From UBA6927 sp022447855 (GTDB lineage Bacteria; Chloroflexota; Dehalococcoidia; Lucifugimonadales; UBA6927), in NCBI GenBank assembly GCA_022447855.1, contig JAKUTX010000001.1:62001-126000 (forward strand): a DNA stretch of 64,000 nucleotides, written 5' to 3'. Position 1 is the first letter of the stretch. Every line of letters begins with the position of its first letter. This document shows, piece after piece, positions 54,054 through 62,714 of this stretch. The position numbers and the translations under genes are program-made. Below the pieces are notes generated by a model that saw only the letters and a list, made by a program, of their open reading frames with translations, searched no databases and was not told the DNA's origin.

Positions 54054-54128
54054 TGGTATCATACCTCCAAGTGTAGTGAGGCTAGCAGTATATTATTGAT
54101 GAGTCAAGCCAAAGAAATCTTTTTGAAA

Positions 54129-55418
54129 TCACTCTACTTTTGTAAAAAACGGGAAAACTAATACAATTAAAATCGTGAAAAACACAAGTAAAATGCCGCT
54201 AATCATCAAAGAATTTTCAATCCCAATCTTAGTAGCAATCATCCCAAATGGTACGGCGCTCATTGAGGAAACGCCAAATGGCATTACAGCCACACTCATT
54301 ACTCTTCCTCTCATTTCAGGTTCAGAATAATATTGCATTAACGTCATTCCCAAACTCATGAAAATACCGCTTGCTATTCCTATAAATAATAGCAATGGGT
54401 ACACAATGTAAAATTGATCCATTTTAGAGATAAGTGCCAGAGACAATCCCCACAAAAGACATGATGCAATGAGAAGAATTCCACGATATTTGAAATTCGA
54501 AAGTGAAGCCAGACCTAAAGTCGCAACCAGCGAACCTACCCCTATCACAGTCAGTAAAATCCCTAAATCATCTGCATTGACATTCAATACAACTCTAGCC
54601 CATGCAGGCATCAATGTCATAAAAGCCCATCCAAAAACCGATCCAATTAAGTTAACAAATAAAACAACACGAATTATTTTATGGTGCAAAACATAAATAA
54701 GTCCTGAGAATAGGTCTTTTCCAAAACTAGACTTAACTTTATCTTTTTCAATAATAACGTCTGTCTTTATTCGTAGAATTGATAAAGCAGCAAAAATATA
54801 CACCGCAGCAATCACGAAAAACACTCCTGCAGTCCCTGACTCCAACAATGGAATCCAATCTACAAAATAAACGATCATGAATCCACCAAGGGCAGGACCT
54901 AATATTCTAGTAATACTCATCGCAGAATTATTTAGAGAAATGGCATTCATTAATGCTTCCTTAGGGACAATATCAGATACTATTGCCTGCCTACTAGGCA
55001 CATTTATCGCCATCATTACACCATTTAATAAACCCGACGCAAGTAAATGCCAAAATTGAATCACTCCTGTGAAATCCAAAATACCTAGTCCAAATGTGAC
55101 GACTGCACTACCAATTTGACTGGCTGCAATCAATTTTTTCTTAGACCATTTATCTGCTAAAACCCCACCAATAGGTGATACAAACGTCATAGGCAGGGCA
55201 AATGACATCATTACCAACGCCAAGGCTAAAGGTGAATTGTCTTCTAAAATCACTACTAGCCAACTTCTATTTAACATCTGAAGATTCAATGACATATATG
55301 CAACCAGAGAACCAAGCCACAGCCATCGAAAATCACGATATTGTAGAGATTCTAAAATCGTTGCACGTCTTGCAATCCTAGTAGTTGAATCTGCAGAAGA
55401 CCTGGTTGAGTCAGTCAT
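54129..55418 (-). CDS. MFS transporter (MFS_3-type)
   Basis: 429 residues, about 12 helices. After the polar N-terminus, FRWLWLGSLVAYMSL starts helix 1; GGVLADKWSKKKLIA is the loop 2-3 motif. VPSRQAIVSDIVPKEALMNAISLNN is typical of the enterobactin-exporter-like MFS_3 group. Probably exports a small molecule; substrate unknown. It is divergent from the Gfo/Idh gene across a 218-base AT-rich gap. Confidence 0.83.
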   Translation of the reverse strand: MTDSTRSSADSTTRIARRATILESLQYRDFRWLWLGSLVAYMSLNLQMLNRSWLVVILEDNSPLALALVMMSFALPMTFVSPIGGVLADKWSKKKLIAASQIGSAVVTFGLGILDFTGVIQFWHLLASGLLNGVMMAINVPSRQAIVSDIVPKEALMNAISLNNSAMSITRILGPALGGFMIVYFVDWIPLLESGTAGVFFVIAAVYIFAALSILRIKTDVIIEKDKVKSSFGKDLFSGLIYVLHHKIIRVVLFVNLIGSVFGWAFMTLMPAWARVVLNVNADDLGILLTVIGVGSLVATLGLASLSNFKYRGILLIASCLLWGLSLALISKMDQFYIVYPLLLFIGIASGIFMSLGMTLMQYYSEPEMRGRVMSVAVMPFGVSSMSAVPFGMIATKIGIENSLMISGILLVFFTILIVLVFPFFTKVE

Positions 55419-55636
55419 AAGTTGATTCCCTAAAAGGATTTTAGTGTGTTGATTTCAGTGTGTTAGTGATACTAGAACAATATGAACTATTAATTATATC
55501 TTTTGCCAAACAAATTCCAATAGTTCTATAGTTGAAAAATTTATATTTTAGTGAGTTATATTCAATCGTTTTTTTTTCTTCATTTTGAATATATAATCAT
55601 CAAAGCAAGATTTTCAAACCCACATAGGAGAATGCC

Positions 55637-56677
55637 ATGCATGATGACAAAATTAAAATAGGATTTATTGGTGCTGGCGGAAACACGAAACTAAAACATA
55701 TCCCAGGATTTCAAAAAATTGAAGGTGTAGAATTAGTTAGTGTAGCTAATAGATCGATTGAATCAGGTCAAAAAATATCTGATGAATTTGGAATACCTAA
55801 TGTATATGCCAACTGGCAAGAACTTCTAGAAGCTGATGATTGTGATGCAATATGTATAGGTACTTGGCCTTACTTACATTCAACTCTGGTTTTAGAAAGC
55901 TTGGCTAATGAAAAGCATGTACTTACAGAAGCGCGTATGGCAATGAATGCCTCTCAAGCACACGAAATGCTAGCCGCGTCATTTGCCCATCCTAACCTAG
56001 TCTCCCAAATAGTACCTGCTCCACATACTTTAAAACTCGATCAAACCATTCAAGACTTAATTCAGAACGGCTACCTTGGAGAATTAATCTCTGTAGAACT
56101 AAATTTACATGAAGGGAATTTTGTAGATCGTAATTCAAATTTACATTGGAGGCACAACAGGGACCTCAGCGGGTTCAACATTATGCAACTCGGCATATGG
56201 TATGAAGCAATGATGAGATGGGTTGGACCAGCAGAGTCTGTTATCGCATTAACAAAAACCCACGTAAAGTATAGAAAAGATGAAAATGAAAAAAGTCACC
56301 ATATTACAATCCCAGACCATATCGAAATTCTCGCAGAATTAGCTTCAGGACCAACAGCTAGATTACGTCTTTCTACTGTATTAGGACATGCTCCATCTAA
56401 CAATGTTTGGATCTATGGTACAGATGCCACATTAATGATAGAAGCTGAAACCATGACACTTTTCGGAGGATCAAAAAAGGATTCGAAACTCAAAAAAATA
56501 GAAATTCCTGAAGATAAACAAGGTTCTTGGAGAGTGGAGGAAGAATTTATTAATGCAATTAGAGGCATTGAACCAGTTACACACACAAACTTCTACGATG
56601 GCGTACGATATATGGAATTCACAGAAGCAGTCACTAGAAGTTCTCAAACTGGGATGAAAATAAATCTTCCCTTGTAA
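55637..56677 (+). CDS. Gfo/Idh/MocA family oxidoreductase
   Basis: 346 residues. IGFIGAGGNTKLKHIPGF (7-24) binds NAD(P). The EKP motif is replaced by LTEARMAMN, so the catalytic Lys is absent (Arg instead), which is notable. FNIMQLGIWYEAMMRWVG keeps the C-terminal domain pattern but has no D-x-x-x-H. Some such members are not simple dehydrogenases. Ribosome site AGGAGA. The preceding 218 bases hold a TATAAT-like box (55592-55597) and a 10-T run, without a clear -35. Confidence 0.8.
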   Translation: MHDDKIKIGFIGAGGNTKLKHIPGFQKIEGVELVSVANRSIESGQKISDEFGIPNVYANWQELLEADDCDAICIGTWPYLHSTLVLESLANEKHVLTEARMAMNASQAHEMLAASFAHPNLVSQIVPAPHTLKLDQTIQDLIQNGYLGELISVELNLHEGNFVDRNSNLHWRHNRDLSGFNIMQLGIWYEAMMRWVGPAESVIALTKTHVKYRKDENEKSHHITIPDHIEILAELASGPTARLRLSTVLGHAPSNNVWIYGTDATLMIEAETMTLFGGSKKDSKLKKIEIPEDKQGSWRVEEEFINAIRGIEPVTHTNFYDGVRYMEFTEAVTRSSQTGMKINLPL

Positions 56678-56700
56678 CATTTACACATCTAGGAGTAACT

Positions 56701-57246
56701 ATGGCAATCGACAATTCCGAAACTACAACACTTGCAGGAGGATGCTTCTGGTGTGTAGAAGCAGTATTTCTCAGAGTTGAAGGTATTAGAAAAGTCACTT
56801 CTGGATACACTGGTGGAAGTTTAAACAATCCAACTTATGAAGAAGTATGTTCAGAATCAACTGGCCATGCAGAAGCTGTACAAGTTGAATTTTATCCAAA
56901 AATAATTTCTTTTGAAGAAATTTTAGATATTTTTTTTACCATACATGACCCAACCACTCTTAACTATCAAGGCTATGATATTGGAACAAGGTACCGCTCT
57001 GCCATTTTTACCCACTCGGAATCGCAACACCTGAAAGCAGAACAAAAAATCTCGGAACTAGAAGAATCAAAAACTTGGCCAAATCCAATTGTTACTGAAC
57101 TTAGCAAACTATCAGATTTTTTTGTCGCTGAAAATTACCATCAAAATTATTTTGACAACAACATAAACCAACCATATTGCCAAATTGTTGTATCACCCAA
57201 AATCGATAAATTGAACAAGAAATTTAAACACAAGTTAAAAAATTAA
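56701..57246 (+). CDS. msrA: Peptide-methionine (S)-S-oxide reductase MsrA
   Basis: 181 residues. LAGGCFWCVEAVF with catalytic C15, GYTGGSLNNPTYEEVCSESTGHAEAV split around the conserved core, and FFTIHDPTTLNYQG define MsrA. It repairs methionine sulfoxide with thioredoxin. The stop lies 16 bases before the 3' end of tRNA-Asn on the other strand. Ribosome site AGGAG. Confidence 0.95.
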   Translation: MAIDNSETTTLAGGCFWCVEAVFLRVEGIRKVTSGYTGGSLNNPTYEEVCSESTGHAEAVQVEFYPKIISFEEILDIFFTIHDPTTLNYQGYDIGTRYRSAIFTHSESQHLKAEQKISELEESKTWPNPIVTELSKLSDFFVAENYHQNYFDNNINQPYCQIVVSPKIDKLNKKFKHKLKN

Positions 57247-57262
57247 CTAGCTTTTACAAAAA

Positions 57263-57337
57263 TGGCTCCGCAGGTAGGACTCGAACCTACGACCGGTCGG
57301 TTAACAGCCGACTGCTCTACCACTGAGCTACTGCGGA
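57263..57337 (-). tRNA. tRNA-Asn (GTT)
   Basis: Read leftwards: acceptor TCCGCAG pairs with CTGCGGA, discriminator G, CCA encoded at 57263-57265. The anticodon arm is GTCGG-CTGTTAA-CCGAC with anticodon GTT. The D arm (GCTCAGTGGTAGAGC) and T arm (GTAGG-TTCGAGT-CCTAC) are complete. Confidence 0.97.
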
Positions 57338-57356
57338 ACATCTTTCATTCCGTTTG

Positions 57357-57385
57357 ATCATAACATTTAGGATTAAAGTCTACAA
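57357..57385 (-). promoter_or_regulatory. Promoter of tRNA-Asn
   Basis: On the minus strand TTGTAG (57380-57385), exactly 17 bases, then TATGAT (57357-57362). Transcription should begin near 57350, about 13 bases before the mature 5' end. It lies just past the stop of the leftward enolase-superfamily gene. Confidence 0.55.
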
Positions 57386-57400
57386 TAAATTTTCTAATCT

Positions 57401-58561
57401 TTACCAATTTGTAAATGAACCATCACTTCGGCGCATTTGGGGGGGACGCCATGACAAATCATGGCTAGACGACATTGAATTTGCCAAATCTTCATCAAAG
57501 TCTACTCCAAGACCCGGTCTACCTGGATTTCTTACATACCCATCATTCCATTCCAGCTGAGTTGGGAAAATATCATTAGCATAGGACCCAGGACGTTTTG
57601 GCATTTCTTGAACTCCAACGTTGGAAACAGCCATACATAAATTTATGCATGCTGCAGCACTAACAGGACCCAAAGGATTATGTGGAACAATATCAATATA
57701 ATGAGTTTCACACCAATGAGCTATTTTTAAAGCTTCAGTAATCCCTCCAACAATACACAAATCAATTCTTGCATAACTAATAAGTTCCTCCTCAATCACC
57801 TCTCGAAATGGCCACTTACTAGACCATTGCTCACCAGCGGCAATAGGTAAAGATACATGTCTAGACAAAGTTCGATACGAGGAAGGATTCTCAGATCTAA
57901 TAGGATCCTCTATAAAAAAGGGCCTATATTTTTCCAAACGTTTGCATAAAGCAATTGAATCTGCGGTGTCTAATCGTGTATGGAAATCCAAGCAAATATG
58001 AACATCATATCCAACTGCTTCTCTAACAGAAGCAATCTGTTGTTCTGTCAAGTCCATAGCCTTTGCAGGATCTAATATTGAAGGATCTTTAGGATCAGTG
58101 CCCGGTACTCCCCAACGCAAAAACCTCCATCCTTCAGAAACATGTGATTTGCAATCTTCAACCAATAAATCAACGTCCTCAATATTGTTATGAGGATAAA
58201 CAATTACTTTATCTCTTGTAGGACCACCCAGCAATTCATATAAAGGCATATTCAATGATTTCCCTTTAATGTCCCACAATGCAATATCCAATGCACTAAT
58301 AGCGCAACTATAAACGCTATCAGCGGGGAAAAACCCACCTCTAAACATTTGTTGCCAGATTCGCTCAGTAGAAAATGGATTCTGTCCGATCAAATACAAA
58401 TGAGACAGTTGATCAATAGCATATTGGATAGACCCACTCCAATTCCTAATACCAATCTCTCCAAGTCCATAAATACCTTCATCAGTTTCAACTTTCACAA
58501 TAAAAAATCCTGGCTGATTATCAGAAGAGATATTAAATGTTTTAACTTTTGTAACTAACAC
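57401..58561 (-). CDS. Mandelate racemase / galactonate dehydratase-like enolase-superfamily enzyme
   Basis: 386 residues, GTG start behind AGGAG. ICLDFHTRLD (Asp), FIEDPIRSENPSSY (Glu) and AAGEQWSSKW (Glu) bind Mg2+. VPHNPLGPVSAAACINL has the catalytic His in the HNPLGP form found in D-galactonate and D-mannonate dehydratases, not the His-Asp dyad of racemases. It likely dehydrates an aldonic acid to the 2-keto-3-deoxy sugar. Divergent from the zincin-like gene, with a 12-bp palindrome between. Confidence 0.85.
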   Translation of the reverse strand: MLVTKVKTFNISSDNQPGFFIVKVETDEGIYGLGEIGIRNWSGSIQYAIDQLSHLYLIGQNPFSTERIWQQMFRGGFFPADSVYSCAISALDIALWDIKGKSLNMPLYELLGGPTRDKVIVYPHNNIEDVDLLVEDCKSHVSEGWRFLRWGVPGTDPKDPSILDPAKAMDLTEQQIASVREAVGYDVHICLDFHTRLDTADSIALCKRLEKYRPFFIEDPIRSENPSSYRTLSRHVSLPIAAGEQWSSKWPFREVIEEELISYARIDLCIVGGITEALKIAHWCETHYIDIVPHNPLGPVSAAACINLCMAVSNVGVQEMPKRPGSYANDIFPTQLEWNDGYVRNPGRPGLGVDFDEDLANSMSSSHDLSWRPPQMRRSDGSFTNW

Positions 58562-58595
58562 GGTGACTCCTAAAAAATATTAGTTTATTGATGCC

Positions 58596-58607
58596 GCAAT
58601 ATATTGC
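58596..58607. promoter_or_regulatory. 12-bp palindrome in a divergent promoter region
   Basis: GCAATATATTGC is a perfect palindrome between the leftward dehydratase-like gene (start 58561) and the rightward zincin-like gene (start 58658). It might be an operator for the sugar-acid enzyme. No regulator gene is next to it. Confidence 0.3.
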
Positions 58608-58657
58608 ACAGTATACACTTAGTCAAGTAAGCTTTAGAAAACCTAAATGGAAAAACA

Positions 58658-58996
58658 ATGCAACTTGAAAAATTGACATTTGAATCTATTATTGCGAATG
58701 TAATCGATGGATTACCTCAACATATTCAAGAAAAGATTCTAAACGCAGAAATGGTTATAGATCGCGAAGCAAAGCCTGAACACCTTTTAGGCTCAGGATT
58801 AACCAACACAGATGAATTGCTCGGAATTTCAGAAATTATCCCATCAGATGACAAATATGGTTTTGGAGATTTAATTCCAAGTAGGATCATTCTTTTTCAA
58901 GATTCAATTACAAATAAATGTGACAGCCATGAAGAAATAACTACAATTATTTCAGAAGAACTAGAAAATCATTTTTTAACAACAAACTCAAGATAA
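58658..58996 (+). CDS. Zincin-like (PF06262-type) protein with degenerate HExxH
   Basis: 112 residues. LPQHIQEKILNAEMVID, LLGISEIIPSDDKYGFGDLI and PSRIILFQDSI follow the minimal metallopeptidase-like family Zincin_1, whose C-terminus normally reads HEIAHHFG. Here the matching place is SEELENHFLTTNSR: Ser replaces the first His and Asn the second, so zinc binding is unlikely. Probably an inactive family member. The last 9 bases overlap the convergent gene at 58988. Confidence 0.75.
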   Translation: MQLEKLTFESIIANVIDGLPQHIQEKILNAEMVIDREAKPEHLLGSGLTNTDELLGISEIIPSDDKYGFGDLIPSRIILFQDSITNKCDSHEEITTIISEELENHFLTTNSR

Positions 58997-59491
58997 CTCT
59001 GCAAGCATACCCTTAATTAAGACAGACCGCGAACCGTACTTAATCCTAGAAATTGGAAACCTCCGTAATTCATTCCTAGCCTGGTCTATACGTCGATCGA
59101 CCTCAGACTCAAATGTTTGAGGCATTGAAACAGCTGTTGACCCCCATAAATCCTGCTGAGAAGAGTCTTTAATTAATTTAGACAACCGTTCCATAAATTC
59201 TGAAAAAATTTTATCAGACATTTCTTCCATTGGTTCTCCATCTGGGCCAGAAAAAAAAGAGAAGTTTAATAAGAATTGATTATTCTGAATATTCGGAGAC
59301 ATTACTAGTACTGGATTTGGTTGGATTGCAAAATCTCTACGGAATTCCGGAAATGTGGTAGCAACCTCGCGCAACGTGGCTTGAAGAGCAATTAATAGCC
59401 CTGACATATGAGTCGTAGGAAACTTACGAGTATGTAACTCCACTAATAACATATTCTCCAAATTCTTATCCATCCAATTCCCGATTTTCAC
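58988..59491 (-). CDS. Hypothetical protein downstream of selB
   Basis: 167 residues, soluble, no signal. A beta-rich part around residues 50-80 (NPVLVMSPN, FLLNFSFFSGPDGEP) is followed by helices and a basic end (ARNELRRFPISRIKYGSRSVLIKG). The ATG at 59471-59473 (MDKNLENM) is an alternative start. It follows selB by 23 bases on the same strand. The family is not recognised. Confidence 0.6.
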   Translation of the reverse strand: MKIGNWMDKNLENMLLVELHTRKFPTTHMSGLLIALQATLREVATTFPEFRRDFAIQPNPVLVMSPNIQNNQFLLNFSFFSGPDGEPMEEMSDKIFSEFMERLSKLIKDSSQQDLWGSTAVSMPQTFESEVDRRIDQARNELRRFPISRIKYGSRSVLIKGMLAELS

Positions 59492-59514
59492 ACATCATAT
59501 CACAAGCAGAATTT

Positions 59515-61374
59515 TTATCGCAGAATCCTATAATCCCCAATCCTACGAGTAATATTTTCTTTGTCTAAATAATCTACCAAAGCCATCACATATCTCCTAC
59601 TTGTGCCTAACAAATCTCTCATTTCCGCAGGACTTATTCTTGAATGGTGATCAATGAATTCTCTAATCATAGAAAGCATTTTTTGATAGGAATCCATGGA
59701 AAATACAACCTTATCTGAAGCTATAACAATCAATCCAACAGATTCCATATAGGACAACAATTCCATATCAATTTCAAAATCTGAAGGTGGTGAAAATTCG
59801 TTAGAATTAAGCAATGTTAAAAATTTATGGATTTCTTGTTCCTGCTCAACATCAATTCTTCTTTCAAACGATGGAAGTGCCAAAACAGAACCTTTATCAA
59901 CTAGTGAGTCATTACATTCCAAAGAATTAACTATAAGAGAAAAAACATTCTGATTAATTTGCAAGGTTGTCCGAATAGCTTCTTTTGAATATCCCGTCCT
60001 AAGAGGAAAATCCTGATGGAAATCCTTCAATATATCCTCGATCTTTTTGCAAACATTCTCCCATTCTAGAAAAGAATAGTAATATGTTTCTCCAACTTCT
60101 GGATTTACCAAATTTATAATCAAATTTTTGCTTGTTAAACTTGTTAATTCTTTTTTTAATAAATCGTGAGTAAAACCTGACTTTGTACTCAATTCTTCAA
60201 ACATTATTGGCCCATTAGATTCAATCAAATCTTTAATCAAAAACGAACTATCTCCTTCAAAAAGATTCTCAAGACGTGAAATTATCTTAAAATCATTACG
60301 CTTATGCCTCTTAGCATTAATTTGAACAATTTCCCCTCCACCCAATGTAGTCATATTAGAACGAATAACAAACCTATCTCCACGATTCACACACACATAA
60401 TCATCTGTTTTCAATTGTGCCCAAACAACATCTCCAGCAGATGCATTATCAACTTCCAAAAGTCTTAATTTCGCAAGAGAAACCGATGTTCCTTGATGAA
60501 ATGTTACTGTCATATTATGTCTAAGTATATTTGGAGCACTATCTAAAACAGTCAGTTGAACATCAATTGCATTGGTAGGTTTGATTTGACCTGGTGTAGA
60601 TAAAACTTGCCCTCGGTATATTTCATGATGAGCCACACCTGAAAGATTCACCGCTACTCTAGTTCCGGGCATTACTTCATCAAGATCTCTGTTATGACTT
60701 TGTATGCCTCTTACCCGTGCTCTCTTTTGTCCCGGACTCAATTCAACTTCATCACCAACATTCAATTTGCCCCCTAATAAAGTGCCTGTAACAACTGTTC
60801 CAAATCCTGAAATAGTAAAAGACCTATCAATAGACATCATTGGATGCCCTTCACTGAAACTTTTTTTGACAGATGACAAAACCTGATCCAATTCAGAAGT
60901 CAACTCATTTAAACCTTCACCGGAAACGATAGAAACCGGCATAATTTTCGACCCCGAAAATGATGTTTCTATTAACAATTCTTCAATTTCCAATGAAGAT
61001 AATTGAAGAATCTCATCATCAACCAAATCTGTTTTTGTTAAAACCACAATACATTTTTTAACTTGCAGTAAGTCTAATATAGACAAGTGTTCTATTGTTT
61101 GAGGCATAACTGACTCTTCAGCAGAAACAATAAGCAAAGCTAAATCAATTGAACCAACTCCCGTCAGCATATTACTAACAAAACTTTCATGGCCTGGGAC
61201 GTCAATTATGCTTACCTCATTACCACTAGGCAATTCCATCCAAGCAAAACCCAAATCAATTGTTAGACCCCTTTTCTTTTCTTCAGAAAACCTGTCAGGA
61301 TCGATCCCAGTTAGTGATCGAACAAGAGACGACTTACCATGATCAACATGACCAGCAGTTCCAATCACAAACAT
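59515..61374 (-). CDS. selB: Selenocysteine-specific elongation factor SelB
   Basis: 619 residues. N-terminal GTPase: TAGHVDHGKSSLVRSLTG (6-23; G1), EKKRGLTIDLGFAW (switch I), DVPGHESF (G3) and LTKTDL (G4, T-K-x-D form). After the EF-Tu-like beta domains come winged helices; the last (ISPAEMRDLLGTSRRYVMAL and ITRRIGDYRILR) is the SelB-type SECIS-binding end. It brings Sec-tRNA to UGA codons. Ribosome site AGGGAGA. It lies between thrC and an unknown gene. selA, selD and tRNA-Sec are not in the window. Confidence 0.93.
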   Translation of the reverse strand: MFVIGTAGHVDHGKSSLVRSLTGIDPDRFSEEKKRGLTIDLGFAWMELPSGNEVSIIDVPGHESFVSNMLTGVGSIDLALLIVSAEESVMPQTIEHLSILDLLQVKKCIVVLTKTDLVDDEILQLSSLEIEELLIETSFSGSKIMPVSIVSGEGLNELTSELDQVLSSVKKSFSEGHPMMSIDRSFTISGFGTVVTGTLLGGKLNVGDEVELSPGQKRARVRGIQSHNRDLDEVMPGTRVAVNLSGVAHHEIYRGQVLSTPGQIKPTNAIDVQLTVLDSAPNILRHNMTVTFHQGTSVSLAKLRLLEVDNASAGDVVWAQLKTDDYVCVNRGDRFVIRSNMTTLGGGEIVQINAKRHKRNDFKIISRLENLFEGDSSFLIKDLIESNGPIMFEELSTKSGFTHDLLKKELTSLTSKNLIINLVNPEVGETYYYSFLEWENVCKKIEDILKDFHQDFPLRTGYSKEAIRTTLQINQNVFSLIVNSLECNDSLVDKGSVLALPSFERRIDVEQEQEIHKFLTLLNSNEFSPPSDFEIDMELLSYMESVGLIVIASDKVVFSMDSYQKMLSMIREFIDHHSRISPAEMRDLLGTSRRYVMALVDYLDKENITRRIGDYRILR

Positions 61375-61387
61375 GATTAATTCTCCC

Positions 61388-62584
61388 TTAGTTTGACATT
61401 TTGGAATTGCTCGCTAATGTAACCAATTCCAAGTATTTTAATCCAGACCCAGTATTTAAAATTAATATTCTTTCTGAGCGTAATAGAGAACCATCATCGA
61501 ACAATATCTTTAAAGCTGACAAAGTAGCAGCTCCTTCAGGACAGAAAAACATTCCCTCTAAAGAAGCCACTGTCTTCATCCAAGTGAGCATGCTTTCATC
61601 AGTTACAGTCAATGCCTTACCACCACTTTCTCTCACAGCTTCTAAAATCAAATAATCTGCTACTGCAACTGGAACTCTAATCCCTGCAGCAATTGTACTG
61701 GCATTTAGCCAAGGATCTGCATGATTCTTGCCATCTTCGAATGCCTTAACTATAGGAGCGCAACCATCTGATTGAACAGAAAACATTTTGGGGCGCTTAC
61801 TATCGATCCATCCCATAGATTCCATTTCGTCGAATGCTTTCCACATGCCAACAATGCCTGTACCACCTCCTGTAGGGTAAATGATCGCATCTGGCAAAGA
61901 CCAATCAAACTGCTCTGCAATCTCATAACCCATTGTTTTTTTACCCTCCACCCTATAGGGTTCCTTCAAAGTAGAAACGTCAAACAAATCCAATTCTTCT
62001 GCTAGTTGAGCTGACAGTTTTCCAGCATCAGATATTAGACCATCAATCAACTCAAGTTTTGCTCCCGAAATAGAAACTTCTTTTTGATTAGCTTCAGGCG
62101 CATCTTTGGGCATAAAAACATAAGATTCCATACCAGCCTTAGATGCATACGCTGTCATAGCACCACCTGCGTTTCCTGCTGATGGTATAGTAACTTTTGA
62201 AATTCCGAATTCCGATGCTTTTGAAATGGCTGCAGACAATCCCCTAGCCTTGAAACTTGCAGTTGGATTTAAACTCTCATCTTTGACAAACAATTTTTCA
62301 CAATTAAGCTCTTTAGCAACTTTTGAAATCTCAAAAATCGGAGTAAAACCTTCTCCCAATGTAACAATGTTTTTGGAATCGATTATTGGCAGTAATTCAA
62401 AATAACGCCACATTGTAGGATCTCTATAATTCAGCACATCCCTATCAAATTCCTTTGCAGCAGATTTTAAATCATATCTTGGATATAGAACCCCTCCGCA
62501 TTCTGGGCATAATCGATGGACTTTAGATGCATCCTGTAACACCCCACACAACGTGCATTCAATATGAATTAAATAACTTTTCAT
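61388..62584 (-). CDS. thrC: Threonine synthase-like PLP enzyme
   Basis: 398 residues. An N-terminal zinc ribbon (C10, C13, C26, C29) is followed by the PLP fold with NPTASFKARG and the Schiff-base Lys112, SAGNAGGAMTAYASKAGM and the YPTGGGTGIVGM phosphate-binding loop. It converts O-phosphohomoserine to threonine; the zinc-ribbon form is common in archaea and several bacterial phyla. Ribosome site GAGGGA. First gene of the thrC-selB operon. Confidence 0.9.
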   Translation of the reverse strand: MKSYLIHIECTLCGVLQDASKVHRLCPECGGVLYPRYDLKSAAKEFDRDVLNYRDPTMWRYFELLPIIDSKNIVTLGEGFTPIFEISKVAKELNCEKLFVKDESLNPTASFKARGLSAAISKASEFGISKVTIPSAGNAGGAMTAYASKAGMESYVFMPKDAPEANQKEVSISGAKLELIDGLISDAGKLSAQLAEELDLFDVSTLKEPYRVEGKKTMGYEIAEQFDWSLPDAIIYPTGGGTGIVGMWKAFDEMESMGWIDSKRPKMFSVQSDGCAPIVKAFEDGKNHADPWLNASTIAAGIRVPVAVADYLILEAVRESGGKALTVTDESMLTWMKTVASLEGMFFCPEGAATLSALKILFDDGSLLRSERILILNTGSGLKYLELVTLASNSKMSN

Positions 62585-62616
62585 TATTCCCTCATTTTCT
62601 TAAAGCTTTAAATCTT

Positions 62617-62625
62617 ATTATATCA
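62617..62625 (-). promoter_or_regulatory. Extended -10 promoter of thrC-selB
   Basis: On the minus strand TGA-TATAAT, with the consensus hexamer at 62617-62622, about 33 bases before the thrC ATG. No good -35 hexamer is visible upstream. Confidence 0.45.
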
Positions 62626-62714
62626 ACAATAATTGACTGAATCTAAAGGGTTGTAGACATATTAAATCTATATTAAAGTGGTCTTACAAAATCACTTTTT
62701 TGGAGGAGTTCTAC

